Shown here: positions 6,250 to 12,526 of the stretch, piece after piece | Position numbering within the stretch: position 1 is the stretch's first letter | Layout of the letters: each line of letters starts with the position of its first letter | Source of the DNA: Lutibacillus sp052034115 | GTDB lineage: Bacteria; Actinomycetota; Actinomycetes; Actinomycetales; Dermatophilaceae | Reading direction: 5' to 3' | DNA: 12,526 nt | Assembly: GCA_052034115.1 (NCBI GenBank) | Contig: JBPOIZ010000121.1 | Coordinates: forward strand, 1 to 12,526 | Translations under genes and position numbers: made by a program | Notes under the pieces: generated by a model | The model's input: only the letters and a program-made list of their open reading frames with translations | Told to the model about the DNA's origin: nothing | Database searches by the model: none

Positions 6250-7089
6250 ATGACGCCGATGCCCCACGCGCGCACGCCGCGGGTGCTCGCGACCGACCTC
6301 GACGGCACCCTGCTGCGTTCGGACGGCACCGTCTCGCCGCGGTCGCGGTCAGCGCTCGCGGATGCCGAGGCCGCCGGGATCCACGTCGTGTTCGTCACCG
6401 CTCGCCCACCGAGGTGGCTGCGCGGTCTGCGGGGGGTCGTCGGTGCCCATGGGCAGGTCTTGGCCAGCAACGGTGCCTTCGTCGTCGACGTGGCCCAGGA
6501 CCTCGTGCTGCGCGAGGAGGGCTTCGGGCGGCAGGGCCTGGCTGAGCTCGTCGCTGCACTCCGCGCCGGCTTCCCCAGAGCCGGTCTGGCCGTGGAGCGC
6601 CGTGACGGCCTGACCCGGGAACGGGCCTACCCGCAGGCCGCAGGAGACGATCCGGCGCGAGTCGTCGATGACCTGCTGGCCCTGCACGATCTTGACGAGC
6701 AGCTCACCGCCAAGCTCCTGCTCGTCCAGCACGGACGCGGCGGTGAGGCGTTCTTGGGCGAGGTGGCCGACGTCGTCGGCGACCGCGGCCACGTCGCCTA
6801 CTCCGGGGCCGGCTTCCTGGCCGAGATCTCGGCTCCCGGTGTCACCAAGGCGGCCGCTCTGGCTCGGTGGTGCCTCGAACGTGGCATCGAGCCCAGCGAG
6901 GTCTGGGCCTTCGGTGACATGCCGAACGACCTCCCGATGCTGACCTGGGCCGGGCTGCCGGTGGCCGTCGCGAACGCGCATCCGCATGTCCGCTCGGCGG
7001 CGTCGAGGGTCTGCCCTGGGAACGACGAGGATGGTGTGGCCCAGGTCGTGGAAGCGCTGCTGGCGAATGGCACGTGGCCAGACCATTGA
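6250..7089 (+). CDS. HAD-family hydrolase, Cof-type (subclass IIB) phosphatase
   Basis: A 279-residue cytoplasmic phosphatase of the haloacid dehalogenase superfamily, Cof/YbiV-like subclass, whose members typically hydrolyse sugar phosphates, FMN or related small phosphoesters. All four motifs are visible: DLDGT (nucleophile Asp16, acid/base Asp18), VFVTARPP (Thr50), GVTKAAAL (Lys200) and FGDMPNDLPML (Asp223, Asp227), with the subclass IIB cap domain between about 85 and 190. The start is the ATG 10 bases after the ilvE stop; there is no clear ribosome site, so translation is probably coupled to ilvE. A second in-frame ATG at 6259 would shorten it by three residues. The substrate cannot be told from sequence; HAD genes after ilvE are not a known part of the branched-chain pathway. 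Confidence 0.88.
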   Translation: MTPMPHARTPRVLATDLDGTLLRSDGTVSPRSRSALADAEAAGIHVVFVTARPPRWLRGLRGVVGAHGQVLASNGAFVVDVAQDLVLREEGFGRQGLAELVAALRAGFPRAGLAVERRDGLTRERAYPQAAGDDPARVVDDLLALHDLDEQLTAKLLLVQHGRGGEAFLGEVADVVGDRGHVAYSGAGFLAEISAPGVTKAAALARWCLERGIEPSEVWAFGDMPNDLPMLTWAGLPVAVANAHPHVRSAASRVCPGNDEDGVAQVVEALLANGTWPDH

Positions 7090-7115
7090 CGCCGTCAACG
7101 CAAGGCGGTCAAGAT
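7086..7115 (+). promoter_or_regulatory. Candidate promoter and operator of the gntR gene
   Basis: TTGACG (7086-7091), an 18-base spacer and CAAGAT (7110-7115) form a plausible promoter, with a start near 7122 and a short leader to the GTG at 7145. TTGAC (7086-7090), three bases, GTCAA (7094-7098) is a perfect 5-bp inverted repeat over the -35 element, and GTCAA recurs at 7108-7112. A GntR-family protein often represses its own gene through such a site; that is inference. Confidence 0.35.
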
Positions 7116-7144
7116 CAACTCCACCCAGCGACGGGAGGTGGTCG

Positions 7145-7888
7145 GTGCCACGCAGCGCAGCGGTAACCTCCGACCTTGGGGCCCGGCTCTCCGACGCCGT
7201 GCTCCGACCGACCAACGGCAACGCCTTCGAGACGACGTTCCAGCAACTGGCCACCTCGATCAGGCTCGGCGTGTTCGCCGATGGCGAGCAACTGCCTCCC
7301 GAGCGCGAGTTGGCCGAACGTCTCGGCGTCAGCCGAGTCACGCTGCGCGAAGCGATTGCCGCGCTGCGTGAGTCTGGGATGGTCGTCACCCGACGAGGAC
7401 GCACCGGCGGGAGCATCGTCACGTATGCCGGGCCACAATTCCCCTCCGACGCCGGCCCGATCCGACGCGGCGCCGACCTGGAGGATGCCCTTTCCTTCCG
7501 GCGGGTCGTCGAACCAGGCGCGGCCTATCTGGCCGCCTGCGTCGACCTGACCTGCGAGCAGAGCCGCTGGCTGCGCGCCGCCGAGGCCGACGTACGGGCC
7601 AACGCCGCTGAGGCGGCGGCCCATCGGGTGGCCGACGCGCGCCTCCACCTGGCGATCGCCAGCCTGTGCGGCAGTCCCATGCTCGTCGAGGCGGTGACCC
7701 GGGCCCAGGCCGCGCTGCACGAGTTGCTGACCGCCATACCGGTCCTGCGCCGCAACATCGACAACTCCTGCGCGGACCATGCCCGGATCGTCACCGCGAT
7801 CCTCGGCGCAAGGCCCGAGGACGCCCGCCGAGCCATGGAGGAGCATTGCGACGCCACCGCCGCGGTGCTTCGGGGCCTGCTGGGCTGA
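7145..7888 (+). CDS. GntR-family transcriptional regulator, FCD (FadR) subfamily
   Basis: A 247-residue ligand-responsive DNA-binding protein. The N-terminal winged helix (about 28-95) carries the family signature GEQLPPERELAERLGVSRVTLREAIAAL-like core (47-74) and the wing RRGRTGGSIV (83-92). The C-terminal FCD domain (about 113-245) is all helical; Asp164 and His168 (RVADARLHLAIA), His212 (ADHARIV) and His234 (MEEHC) match the usual metal-coordinating positions of the domain. It starts at GTG 7145, six bases after GGGAGG; the upstream in-frame extension to 6986 overlaps the HAD gene and is not family-like. It lies 36 bp upstream of the PuuD-like gene on the same strand. It probably controls its neighbour and itself in response to a small acid or polyamine-derived compound, but no ligand can be assigned. 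Confidence 0.92.
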   Translation: MPRSAAVTSDLGARLSDAVLRPTNGNAFETTFQQLATSIRLGVFADGEQLPPERELAERLGVSRVTLREAIAALRESGMVVTRRGRTGGSIVTYAGPQFPSDAGPIRRGADLEDALSFRRVVEPGAAYLAACVDLTCEQSRWLRAAEADVRANAAEAAAHRVADARLHLAIASLCGSPMLVEAVTRAQAALHELLTAIPVLRRNIDNSCADHARIVTAILGARPEDARRAMEEHCDATAAVLRGLLG

Positions 7889-7924
7889 CCGGGCCACGAG
7901 ACGCCACACCGAAAGAAGGTCCCG

Positions 7925-8683
7925 TTGAGCGCTGCGGTCGTCGGAATCACCACGTATGTCGAACCAGCCACCTGGGGTGCCTGGGAGCGGATCGGCGCTG
8001 CGCTCGTGCCGCACGGCTACGTCCGCCACGTCGAAGCGGCCGGCGCGGTGGCCCTGCTCCTGCCACCGCGGGACGACCCGGACGAGCAGATCATCTCCAC
8101 GATCATCGGGCGGATCGACGCACTGGTCATCGCCGGGGGCGCCGATGTCGAGCCGGTGCGGTATGGCGCAGCATCGCATCCGGCGGTTCAGCCGCCCCGG
8201 CGGGACCGCGACGCCACCGAGCTGGCCCTGGTGCGCGCGGCGGTGGCCGCCGACCTGCCGCTGCTCGGCATCTGCCGGGGGATGCAGGTGATGGCGGTGG
8301 CTGCGGGCGGGTCCCTCGTCCAGCACGTGCCCGATCTGGTGGGCAGCGAGCGGCACTGCCCGGCACCGGCACGGTACGGCTGGACCCCGGTGGTGACGTC
8401 CCCGGGCTCGGTCGTGGCCGGAATCGTCGGGGAGCACCTGGTCGTGCCGTGCCATCACCACCAGGCGGTGGCGGACGCGCCGGGCTATGTCGTCTCGGCC
8501 GTTGCCGACGATGGGCTCACCGAGGCCATCGAGGCCACCGGCGCGCGCTTCCGGGTGGGTGTGCAGTGGCATCCCGAGTCGACCGCAGACGCCCGACTGG
8601 TTCGCGCGCTCGTCGCCTCAGCGCGCACACCCACACCGGTGCTCTTGGCCGGCCGGCGGTCATCCGGGCATTCCGATGGGTGA
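7925..8683 (+). CDS. Gamma-glutamyl-gamma-aminobutyrate hydrolase-like class I amidotransferase
   Basis: A 252-residue class I glutamine amidotransferase-like hydrolase of the PuuD/peptidase C26 type, which cleaves gamma-glutamyl-GABA or similar gamma-glutamyl amides in putrescine breakdown. The catalytic Cys117 is in LLGICRGMQVMAV (the nucleophile elbow); His216 and Glu218 are in VQWHPEST; CHHHQAV (176-182) matches the conserved HHQ motif; VIAGGADVEP (68-77) is the conserved oxyanion region of this family. The start is TTG at 7925 with GAAGG about seven bases upstream; the protein then begins close to the conserved VVGITTY. It follows the GntR gene closely, so the two probably form a regulator-plus-enzyme unit. 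No gamma-glutamylputrescine synthetase, oxidase or transporter gene is in the window, so the substrate is inferred from family only. Confidence 0.87.
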   Translation: MSAAVVGITTYVEPATWGAWERIGAALVPHGYVRHVEAAGAVALLLPPRDDPDEQIISTIIGRIDALVIAGGADVEPVRYGAASHPAVQPPRRDRDATELALVRAAVAADLPLLGICRGMQVMAVAAGGSLVQHVPDLVGSERHCPAPARYGWTPVVTSPGSVVAGIVGEHLVVPCHHHQAVADAPGYVVSAVADDGLTEAIEATGARFRVGVQWHPESTADARLVRALVASARTPTPVLLAGRRSSGHSDG

Positions 8684-8731
8684 GACGACTTGTCCGCGAG
8701 CCGGCCAGGGGTGCACGCTGAAGGCGTGACG

Positions 8732-8773
8732 ATGCTCGGCGTGGCAGCCACCGCTGCCCTCATCATTACCTAG
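8732..8773 (+). CDS. Leader peptide rich in Ala, Leu, Ile, Val, Thr (cimA leader)
   Basis: A 13-residue ORF, MLGVAATAALIIT, with stop TAG. GAAGG lies seven bases before the ATG; an in-frame GTG at 8726 is too near that site. Eleven of the twelve residues after Met are Leu, Val, Ile, Ala or Thr, that is branched-chain amino acids, their precursor Thr, and Ala. The tandem Ile codons ATC ATT (8762-8767) end six bases before the first hairpin; ATT is an uncommon Ile codon in DNA of this GC content, which would favour stalling when charged Ile-tRNA is scarce. It is the expected design of an isoleucine-sensing leader. It may be shorter or absent in relatives; conservation has not been examined. Confidence 0.6.
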   Translation: MLGVAATAALIIT

Positions 8774-8804
8774 GCGCGACAGGGCCGACCCGCTCCTGTC
8801 GCGC
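8774..8804 (+). other. Perfect 10-bp hairpin one base after the leader stop
   Basis: GCGCGACAGG (8774-8783) pairs with CCTGTCGCGC (8795-8804), loop of 11 bases. It begins immediately after the TAG of the leader peptide, so a ribosome stopped at the Ile codons or at the stop would cover its left arm. It abuts, but does not overlap, the terminator stem, so the two can form together; its role may be polymerase pausing. Confidence 0.7.
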
Positions 8805-8833
8805 AGACCTCCCGCACCCTGGGGGGTCTTTTT
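8805..8833 (+). terminator. Intrinsic terminator before cimA
   Basis: AGACCTCCC (8805-8813) pairs with GGGGGGTCT (8821-8829), one T-G wobble, loop GCACCCT, followed by TTTTT (8829-8833). It is the only hairpin with a T-tract I found in the window. Its place between the leader ORF and cimA suggests a regulated attenuator, but it could also simply terminate the upstream gntR-puuD-like transcript. Confidence 0.85.
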
Positions 8834-8904
8834 CGTTGTCGGGCCACCGTCACCCGCCGCAAAGCGCGCTCGAGCACTGATGACCGATGGTGTCTGCGCA
8901 CTCT

Positions 8905-8922
8905 GTGCCGTGCCCACGGCAC
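8905..8922 (+). other. Hairpin just upstream of the cimA ribosome site
   Basis: GTGCCGT (8905-8911) pairs perfectly with ACGGCAC (8916-8922) around a four-base GCCC loop. It ends 13 bases before the AAGGA ribosome site of cimA. It could aid ribosome access or be a second control layer; no complementary partner for the ribosome site was found. Confidence 0.4.
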
Positions 8923-8946
8923 CCCGCACCGATCGAAGGACGACCG

Positions 8947-10554
8947 ATGACCGAGTTGCACGTCTACGACACGACGCTGCGTGATGGCGCGCAGCAAGAG
9001 GGGCTCAACCTCACCGTGGCGGACAAACTCGCCATTGCGAGTTACCTCGACGAGCTCGGGGTCGGCTACATCGAGGGTGGTTGGCCCGGCGCGAATCCCA
9101 AGGACACCGAGTTCTTTGCCCGGGCCCAGCAGGATCTGCGGTTGCGCAACGCCACCCTGGCCGCGTTCGGGGCCACCCGGCGGGCGGGAAGCACCGCGGC
9201 CAAGGACCCCCTGGTGCGCGCCCTGCTGGACTCCGGTGCCTCCGTCGTCACACTGGTCGCCAAGTCGCACGTGCGGCACGTCACCGACGCGTTGCGGACC
9301 ACCCCCGAAGAGAACCTCGAGATGATCCGCGACACGGTGGGCTTCTTGCGGGCCGAGGGGCGGCGGGTCTTCCTCGATGCCGAGCACTTCTTCGACGGAT
9401 ACCGGCTCGACCGCGCCTACGCCCTCGAGGCTGTCCGGGTCGCCGCCGAGGCCGGCGCCGAGGTGGTCGCGCTGTGCGACACCAATGGCGGGATGCTGCC
9501 CGACCAGGTGGCCGATGTCGTCGCGGACGTCATCGGCGCGACGTCCGCGCGGGTCGGCATCCACTGCCACAACGACACCGGATGCGCGGTGGCCAACTCT
9601 CTGGCCGCGGTCGATGCGGGCGCCACGCACGTCCAGGGCACCATCAACGGGTATGGCGAGCGCACCGGGAACGCCAACCTCGTGACCGTGCTGTCGAACC
9701 TTCAGCTCAAGCGTGGCCTGTCCCTTGTGACACCGGACCGGCTCTCCGACGCCACCCGGATCGCCCACGCGATCTCCGAGGTCACCAACGTGCCGCCATA
9801 CTCGCGCCAACCGTATGTCGGGGCGAGTGCCTTCGCCCACAAGGCCGGCCTGCACGCCAGTGCCCTCAAGGTCGACCCGGACCTCTACCAGCACATCGAC
9901 CCGTCGACGGTCGGCAACTCGATGCGCACCCTCGTCTCGGACATGGCCGGTCGGGCCTCGGTCGAGCTCAAGGCTGCCGAGGTCGGCATCGACCTGACCG
10001 CCCGGCCGGAGGTGGTTGCCTCGGTGCTCGCGACAGTCAAGGACATGGAGCTCAAGGGCTACACCTTCGATGCCGCCGACGCCTCCTTCGAGCTGTTGCT
10101 GCGGCGCGCGGTCGGCGAAGACGTCCCGACCTACTTCGATGTCGAGTCGTGGCGGGTCATCACCGACGCCCGTCCGGACAGCGCGGCCACCTCCGAGGCC
10201 ACGGTCAAACTGCACGCCGGTGGCCGCCGCGCGGTGGCGACGGGGGAGGGGAACGGCCCGGTCAACGCCCTCGACCATGCGCTGCGGCTGGCCCTCAACG
10301 GCACCTACCCCGAGCTGGAACACCTTGAGCTCATCGACTTCAAGGTGCGCATCCTCGACTCCGCCCACGGCACCGATGCGGTGACCCGGGTGCTCATCGA
10401 GACCGCCGACGACCAGACCTCGTGGACCACGGTCGGGGTGGCCGCCAACATCGTCGAGGCGTCCTGGACCGCTCTCGTCGACGGCATCACCTTCGGCCTG
10501 CTCCGGCGCTCGGTGCCGGCTCGCTCGGGCCAGCCAGCCAAAGCTGGAGGCTGA
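8947..10554 (+). CDS. cimA: (R)-citramalate synthase
   Basis: Condenses acetyl-CoA with pyruvate to (R)-citramalate, opening the threonine-independent route to 2-oxobutyrate and isoleucine. The 535-residue length matches the CimA family. Seen: DTTLRDGAQQEG (8-19) with catalytic Arg12 and metal ligand Asp13, YIEGGWPGANPKD (41-53) typical of CimA rather than LeuA, DAEHFFDGY (144-152), HCHNDTG (206-212) with the metal-binding His pair, and GTINGYGERTGNANL (231-245). A TIM barrel occupies roughly 1-280, then linker helices, and a C-terminal LeuA-type allosteric domain (about 400-520), where isoleucine feedback normally acts. The start at 8947 has AAGGA six bases upstream; an in-frame ATG at 8887 lacks a ribosome site and would read through the hairpin. 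Homocitrate synthase or 2-isopropylmalate synthase is less likely given the GWPGANPKD motif. Expression is probably controlled by the upstream attenuator. Confidence 0.94.
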   Translation: MTELHVYDTTLRDGAQQEGLNLTVADKLAIASYLDELGVGYIEGGWPGANPKDTEFFARAQQDLRLRNATLAAFGATRRAGSTAAKDPLVRALLDSGASVVTLVAKSHVRHVTDALRTTPEENLEMIRDTVGFLRAEGRRVFLDAEHFFDGYRLDRAYALEAVRVAAEAGAEVVALCDTNGGMLPDQVADVVADVIGATSARVGIHCHNDTGCAVANSLAAVDAGATHVQGTINGYGERTGNANLVTVLSNLQLKRGLSLVTPDRLSDATRIAHAISEVTNVPPYSRQPYVGASAFAHKAGLHASALKVDPDLYQHIDPSTVGNSMRTLVSDMAGRASVELKAAEVGIDLTARPEVVASVLATVKDMELKGYTFDAADASFELLLRRAVGEDVPTYFDVESWRVITDARPDSAATSEATVKLHAGGRRAVATGEGNGPVNALDHALRLALNGTYPELEHLELIDFKVRILDSAHGTDAVTRVLIETADDQTSWTTVGVAANIVEASWTALVDGITFGLLRRSVPARSGQPAKAGG

Positions 10555-10617
10555 GCGCCATCGTTGCGGGCTGAACTGGTCATGGGTCGGTCCGCGGCGG
10601 TGGGCCCAGGATCTGGC

Positions 10618-11622
10618 TCAGGGGATGACGACGTCGCGGGCGAGGAGCACCGTGGTGTGAGTGGCCGCGAACCCCAGCGACTCGTAGAGGCGCAGCGCGC
10701 CGGTAGGGCTGTCGACATCGACCCCGATGCCGGCCACCGGCATACCGGAGGCGCGGAAGGCGGCCATCGCCCGGCGGATCAGCGCGGTGGCCAGACCCAG
10801 CCCCCGGTGGCTGCGCAGTGTGGCCAGGGTGTCGATGTAGCCGGTGGGATAGCCCTGTGCCGCCCAGTCCTGCTCGTAGGCACAGGAGATGATGACCGCG
10901 ACGACACCGCCCCCACCGTCGACAACGACGAAGCTCCACTCCGGATGGAAGGTCGACGACTGGAGTTCTTCGATCCAGGTCTCCTCACTCATGTCGGTGG
11001 AGCCGAAGTGGTCGCGGAACGCGGTGTTGATGACGACCCGCGCCTGCTTGGCGACGTCTTCGTCCCAGGCGACGATCCGCAGACCGTCGCGCACCGCGGC
11101 CGTGAGGTCTTCGTCGGCGGCGAGCGGTCGCTCCATCTCGATGAACCGCCGCATCGGGGTGAGCCCGAACCGAGCGGCCAAGGCGCGCTCGTCGGTCAGG
11201 TGCTCGGGGGAGTAGATCCGCAGTCGGAGCGGCCCGTGCTCCGCGGTCCGGGTCGCCCGGTGCTGCTCGCTGACCTGGGCGATCTCCCAGGCGAGGATGG
11301 CCCGGCCGAGCCCACGGCCCCGATCCTGCGGGTGGACCACCCCGGCGAGCCACGAGTTGTGGACCTCCCCGGGGCTCGGTGACAGACGCACTCGACCGAC
11401 CGCCCGGCACGACCCTTCGGGGGCGAAAGCCGCCACGGTGTCGCGCTGCGGGTCGCAGCGGGCCGACGCGAGGAACTCGCCCAATTCGGCCAGGCTGGTC
11501 CGTTCACCTCGGTCGTCGGCCGCCTCGGCAGCCATCATGAGGGCGTGTATGGCGGGCAGATCGTCCGGGCGCCAGGGCCGCCAGCACAGCTCGGGGAACT
11601 GCGCGGCGAGGTCCTGGTCCAT
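10618..11622 (-). CDS. Tandem GNAT-family N-acetyltransferase
   Basis: A 334-residue protein with two GNAT folds. The N-terminal half shows AGVVHPQDRGRGLGRAIL (93-110), an acetyl-CoA-binding motif A with GRGLG; the C-terminal half shows GYIDTLATLRSHRGLGLATAL (261-281) and SPTGALRLYESLGF (305-318), motif A and B. The C-terminal copy is the better preserved, so it is the likelier active one. The substrate is unknown; MshD (mycothiol synthase) is also a tandem GNAT but the motifs around this one are generic. The start is ATG 11622, where the GNAT-like sequence begins; a GTG six codons upstream (11640) is possible, and the open frame runs on to 11727 over the end of the permease gene. It is convergent with cimA, 63 bp between stops, and follows the permease gene by 76 bp. 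Confidence 0.88.
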   Translation of the reverse strand: MDQDLAAQFPELCWRPWRPDDLPAIHALMMAAEAADDRGERTSLAELGEFLASARCDPQRDTVAAFAPEGSCRAVGRVRLSPSPGEVHNSWLAGVVHPQDRGRGLGRAILAWEIAQVSEQHRATRTAEHGPLRLRIYSPEHLTDERALAARFGLTPMRRFIEMERPLAADEDLTAAVRDGLRIVAWDEDVAKQARVVINTAFRDHFGSTDMSEETWIEELQSSTFHPEWSFVVVDGGGGVVAVIISCAYEQDWAAQGYPTGYIDTLATLRSHRGLGLATALIRRAMAAFRASGMPVAGIGVDVDSPTGALRLYESLGFAATHTTVLLARDVVIP

Positions 11623-11698
11623 CCCGTCATCCAAGGCCACAGCCGCTGCTGCGGCAACCGAGTATGCCGCGGCGTACCGGCCGACCGGCCGACTCGCG

Positions 11699-12418
11699 TT
11701 AGAGCCGGGCGACGCGGTTCGCGGCATACGAGCCGGCGAGGGCGACCGCAGCGATCAACCCGGTGACGACGGCAGCCGCCCAGTCGCCCAGCGATTCGAC
11801 GATCGGGGCAACGGCATCGCGATTGGCCACCGTCAGCAGGACGACGATGATCACCAGACCGCCGGTGCCGAGCGCACTGACGACGACCCCGCGGGTGCCG
11901 AAGGCACGGTAGACGGTGCCGAACAACGCCCCGGTGGCCAGCGAGACCATCGCCAGGACGAAGACCGCCGCGAACGTCAGCAGATAGTCACCGTTGCCGA
12001 GCGCGGCGACGTCGAAGGCGTGCACACCGAAGAACCAGTGGTTCGTGGCCTTCTCGAGGGCCAGCATGACGGTCGCTGCCGCGGCAGTGATTGCAGCCGT
12101 GATGCCGAAACCCATCGTCGTGCCGAACCAGAAGTGCCGCCGGGTGCTGCCGAAGGCCAGCGCCATGGCGAAGTTGCGGTTGACCGCGAGCGCGCCGAGC
12201 GAGATGAGGAAGCCGGGGATCGAGTAGACGGCGCCGGCATTGTTCTCCCGCATGCCTTCTTGGATGTCCGGGCTCAGTGGGAAGCCGTTGACCATCCCGA
12301 TGGCGACGCTGATGAGGATGCTCAGGACCAACATGATCGCGAGGATCCCGGCGGGCATCGCCGTGACGTAGGAACGGTTGGCCAGGTAGAGGCGCAACGA
12401 GCGCTTGGCGTAGGTCAT
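11699..12418 (-). CDS. ABC-2-like transporter permease
   Basis: A 239-residue membrane protein with about six helices (near 19-42, 62-80, 98-120, 144-165, 178-198 and 212-232). The segment NRNFAMALAFGSTRRHFWFGTTMGF (80-104, described by its core MALAFGSTRRHFWFG) resembles the cytoplasmic turn of small ABC-2-type permeases found with GntR regulators or YtrB/ECF-like ATPases. No peptide-binding or substrate motif can be read. Its ATG overlaps the stop of the upstream gene (ATGA), so translation is coupled, and GAGGGG lies upstream as a ribosome site. Likely partner of the upstream gene as a two-gene exporter; substrate unknown. The protein ends with TAA, unusual in this GC-rich window. Confidence 0.75.
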   Translation of the reverse strand: MTYAKRSLRLYLANRSYVTAMPAGILAIMLVLSILISVAIGMVNGFPLSPDIQEGMRENNAGAVYSIPGFLISLGALAVNRNFAMALAFGSTRRHFWFGTTMGFGITAAITAAAATVMLALEKATNHWFFGVHAFDVAALGNGDYLLTFAAVFVLAMVSLATGALFGTVYRAFGTRGVVVSALGTGGLVIIVVLLTVANRDAVAPIVESLGDWAAAVVTGLIAAVALAGSYAANRVARL

Positions 12419-12526
12419 CGCCGGATCCCCTCGGTCGTCGTGTCGTGCTCGGTCTTCAGGCCCGACCCCAGGGCGGCCACCAGGTCCTGGAGGCTGGCGC
12501 CCTCGAGGGCGATGTTGCTGGCGCGC
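12415..12526 (-). CDS. 3' end of a gene upstream of the permease (partial)
   Basis: Only 36 codons are inside the window, RASNIALEGASLQDLVAALG onward, ending EGIRR and stop TGA. The stop overlaps the permease ATG by ATGA, which makes this frame real. An ATP-binding subunit of the same ABC transporter would be the usual partner, but no Walker or signature motif lies in the window, so the identity is inferred from context only. Confidence 0.6.
   Translation of the reverse strand, partial: RASNIALEGASLQDLVAALGSGLKTEHDTTTEGIRR

Larger units (their letters stand above)
8720..8835 (+). promoter_or_regulatory. Probable transcription attenuator of cimA
   Basis: The 263 bp between the PuuD-like gene and cimA hold, in order: a ribosome site GAAGG (8720-8724), a 13-codon leader ORF ending in Ile-Ile-Thr (8732-8773), a perfect 10-bp hairpin (8774-8804), a hairpin with a T-tract (8805-8833), then 110 bases to the cimA start. 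This is the layout of ribosome-mediated attenuation, and cimA makes an isoleucine precursor. A small hairpin inside the leader ORF pairs GGCAGC (8743-8748) with GCTGCC (8753-8758). I did not find a strong antiterminator: the best is GACCC (8787-8791) with GGGTC (8824-8828), five pairs. The promoter is not evident. The exact switching mechanism is therefore open. Confidence 0.6.

Noticed and set aside
8684..8835. T-box or other tRNA-binding leader before cimA
   Set aside because: No T-box consensus (TGGNACC-like) or specifier-loop architecture is visible; the short leader ORF with a terminator fits peptide-based attenuation better.
8887..8946. Upstream ATG start for cimA
   Set aside because: It has no ribosome site, adds 20 residues not seen in the family, and its codons cover the 8905-8922 hairpin; the ATG at 8947 has AAGGA at proper spacing.
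8770..10368. A 532-codon open frame on the minus strand opposite cimA
   Set aside because: Its predicted protein is rich in Gly, Arg, Val and Asp without any family motif, and the opposite strand encodes an unmistakable citramalate synthase. It is a GC-driven antisense shadow, as are the frames at 7115-8572 and 1547-2776.
10555..10617. Terminator between convergent cimA and the acetyltransferase gene
   Set aside because: Only the palindrome CCGCGG and scattered G and C runs are present; no stem of useful length or T-tract was found.
10618..11622. Mycothiol synthase (MshD) as the identity of the tandem GNAT protein
   Set aside because: Length and two GNAT folds agree, but the motifs are those of generic GNAT proteins and I see no MshD-specific sequence.

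Overview
The window is a high-GC segment, by eye about 70% G+C, with GTG and TTG starts, very little space between genes and long antisense shadow ORFs. All of this points to an Actinomycetota chromosome. The archetypal order serA - leuB - ilvE - cimA and the protein sequences fit that phylum, plausibly Micrococcales, but I cannot name a genus. I see no mobile element, tRNA, rRNA or CRISPR array.

Left part (1-2668): the 3' end of serA (serine biosynthesis), then a convergent minus-strand peroxiredoxin of the Prx6/archaeal type, then leuB. The peroxiredoxin and leuB diverge from about 200 bp that can be read as two interlocked sigma-A-like promoters. A perfect ATACCCC-N2-GGGGTAT palindrome sits at the predicted transcription start of the peroxiredoxin; this is the shape of a CsoR/FrmR-family operator.

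Middle (2752-5059): a small His-rich four-helix membrane protein is followed by a PepSY-TM protein with four conserved-looking His residues. Together they look like a metal- or heme-linked membrane pair, possibly a reductase or metal handling module. The first gene appears to have a leaderless promoter carrying an AGTGA-N6-TCACT palindrome between -35 and -10. A near-perfect hairpin closes this block.

Right-middle (5148-8683): ilvE (branched-chain aminotransferase), a tightly spaced HAD phosphatase, an FCD-type GntR regulator and a class I glutamine amidotransferase-like hydrolase of the PuuD type.

Right (8684-10554): cimA (citramalate synthase, the entry to threonine-independent isoleucine synthesis). 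It is preceded by what looks like a transcription attenuator: a ribosome-binding site, a 13-codon leader peptide MLGVAATAALIIT ending in Ile-Ile-Thr, a 10-bp perfect hairpin one base after its stop codon, and a hairpin with a T-tract. This is the most interesting element in the window. leuB, ilvE and cimA all serve branched-chain amino acid synthesis, so an isoleucine-sensing leader on cimA makes biological sense, although I could not identify a strong antiterminator.

Far right (10618-12526): a minus-strand group with the end of an unrecognised gene overlapping an ABC-type permease by ATGA, and then a tandem-GNAT acetyltransferase that converges on cimA.
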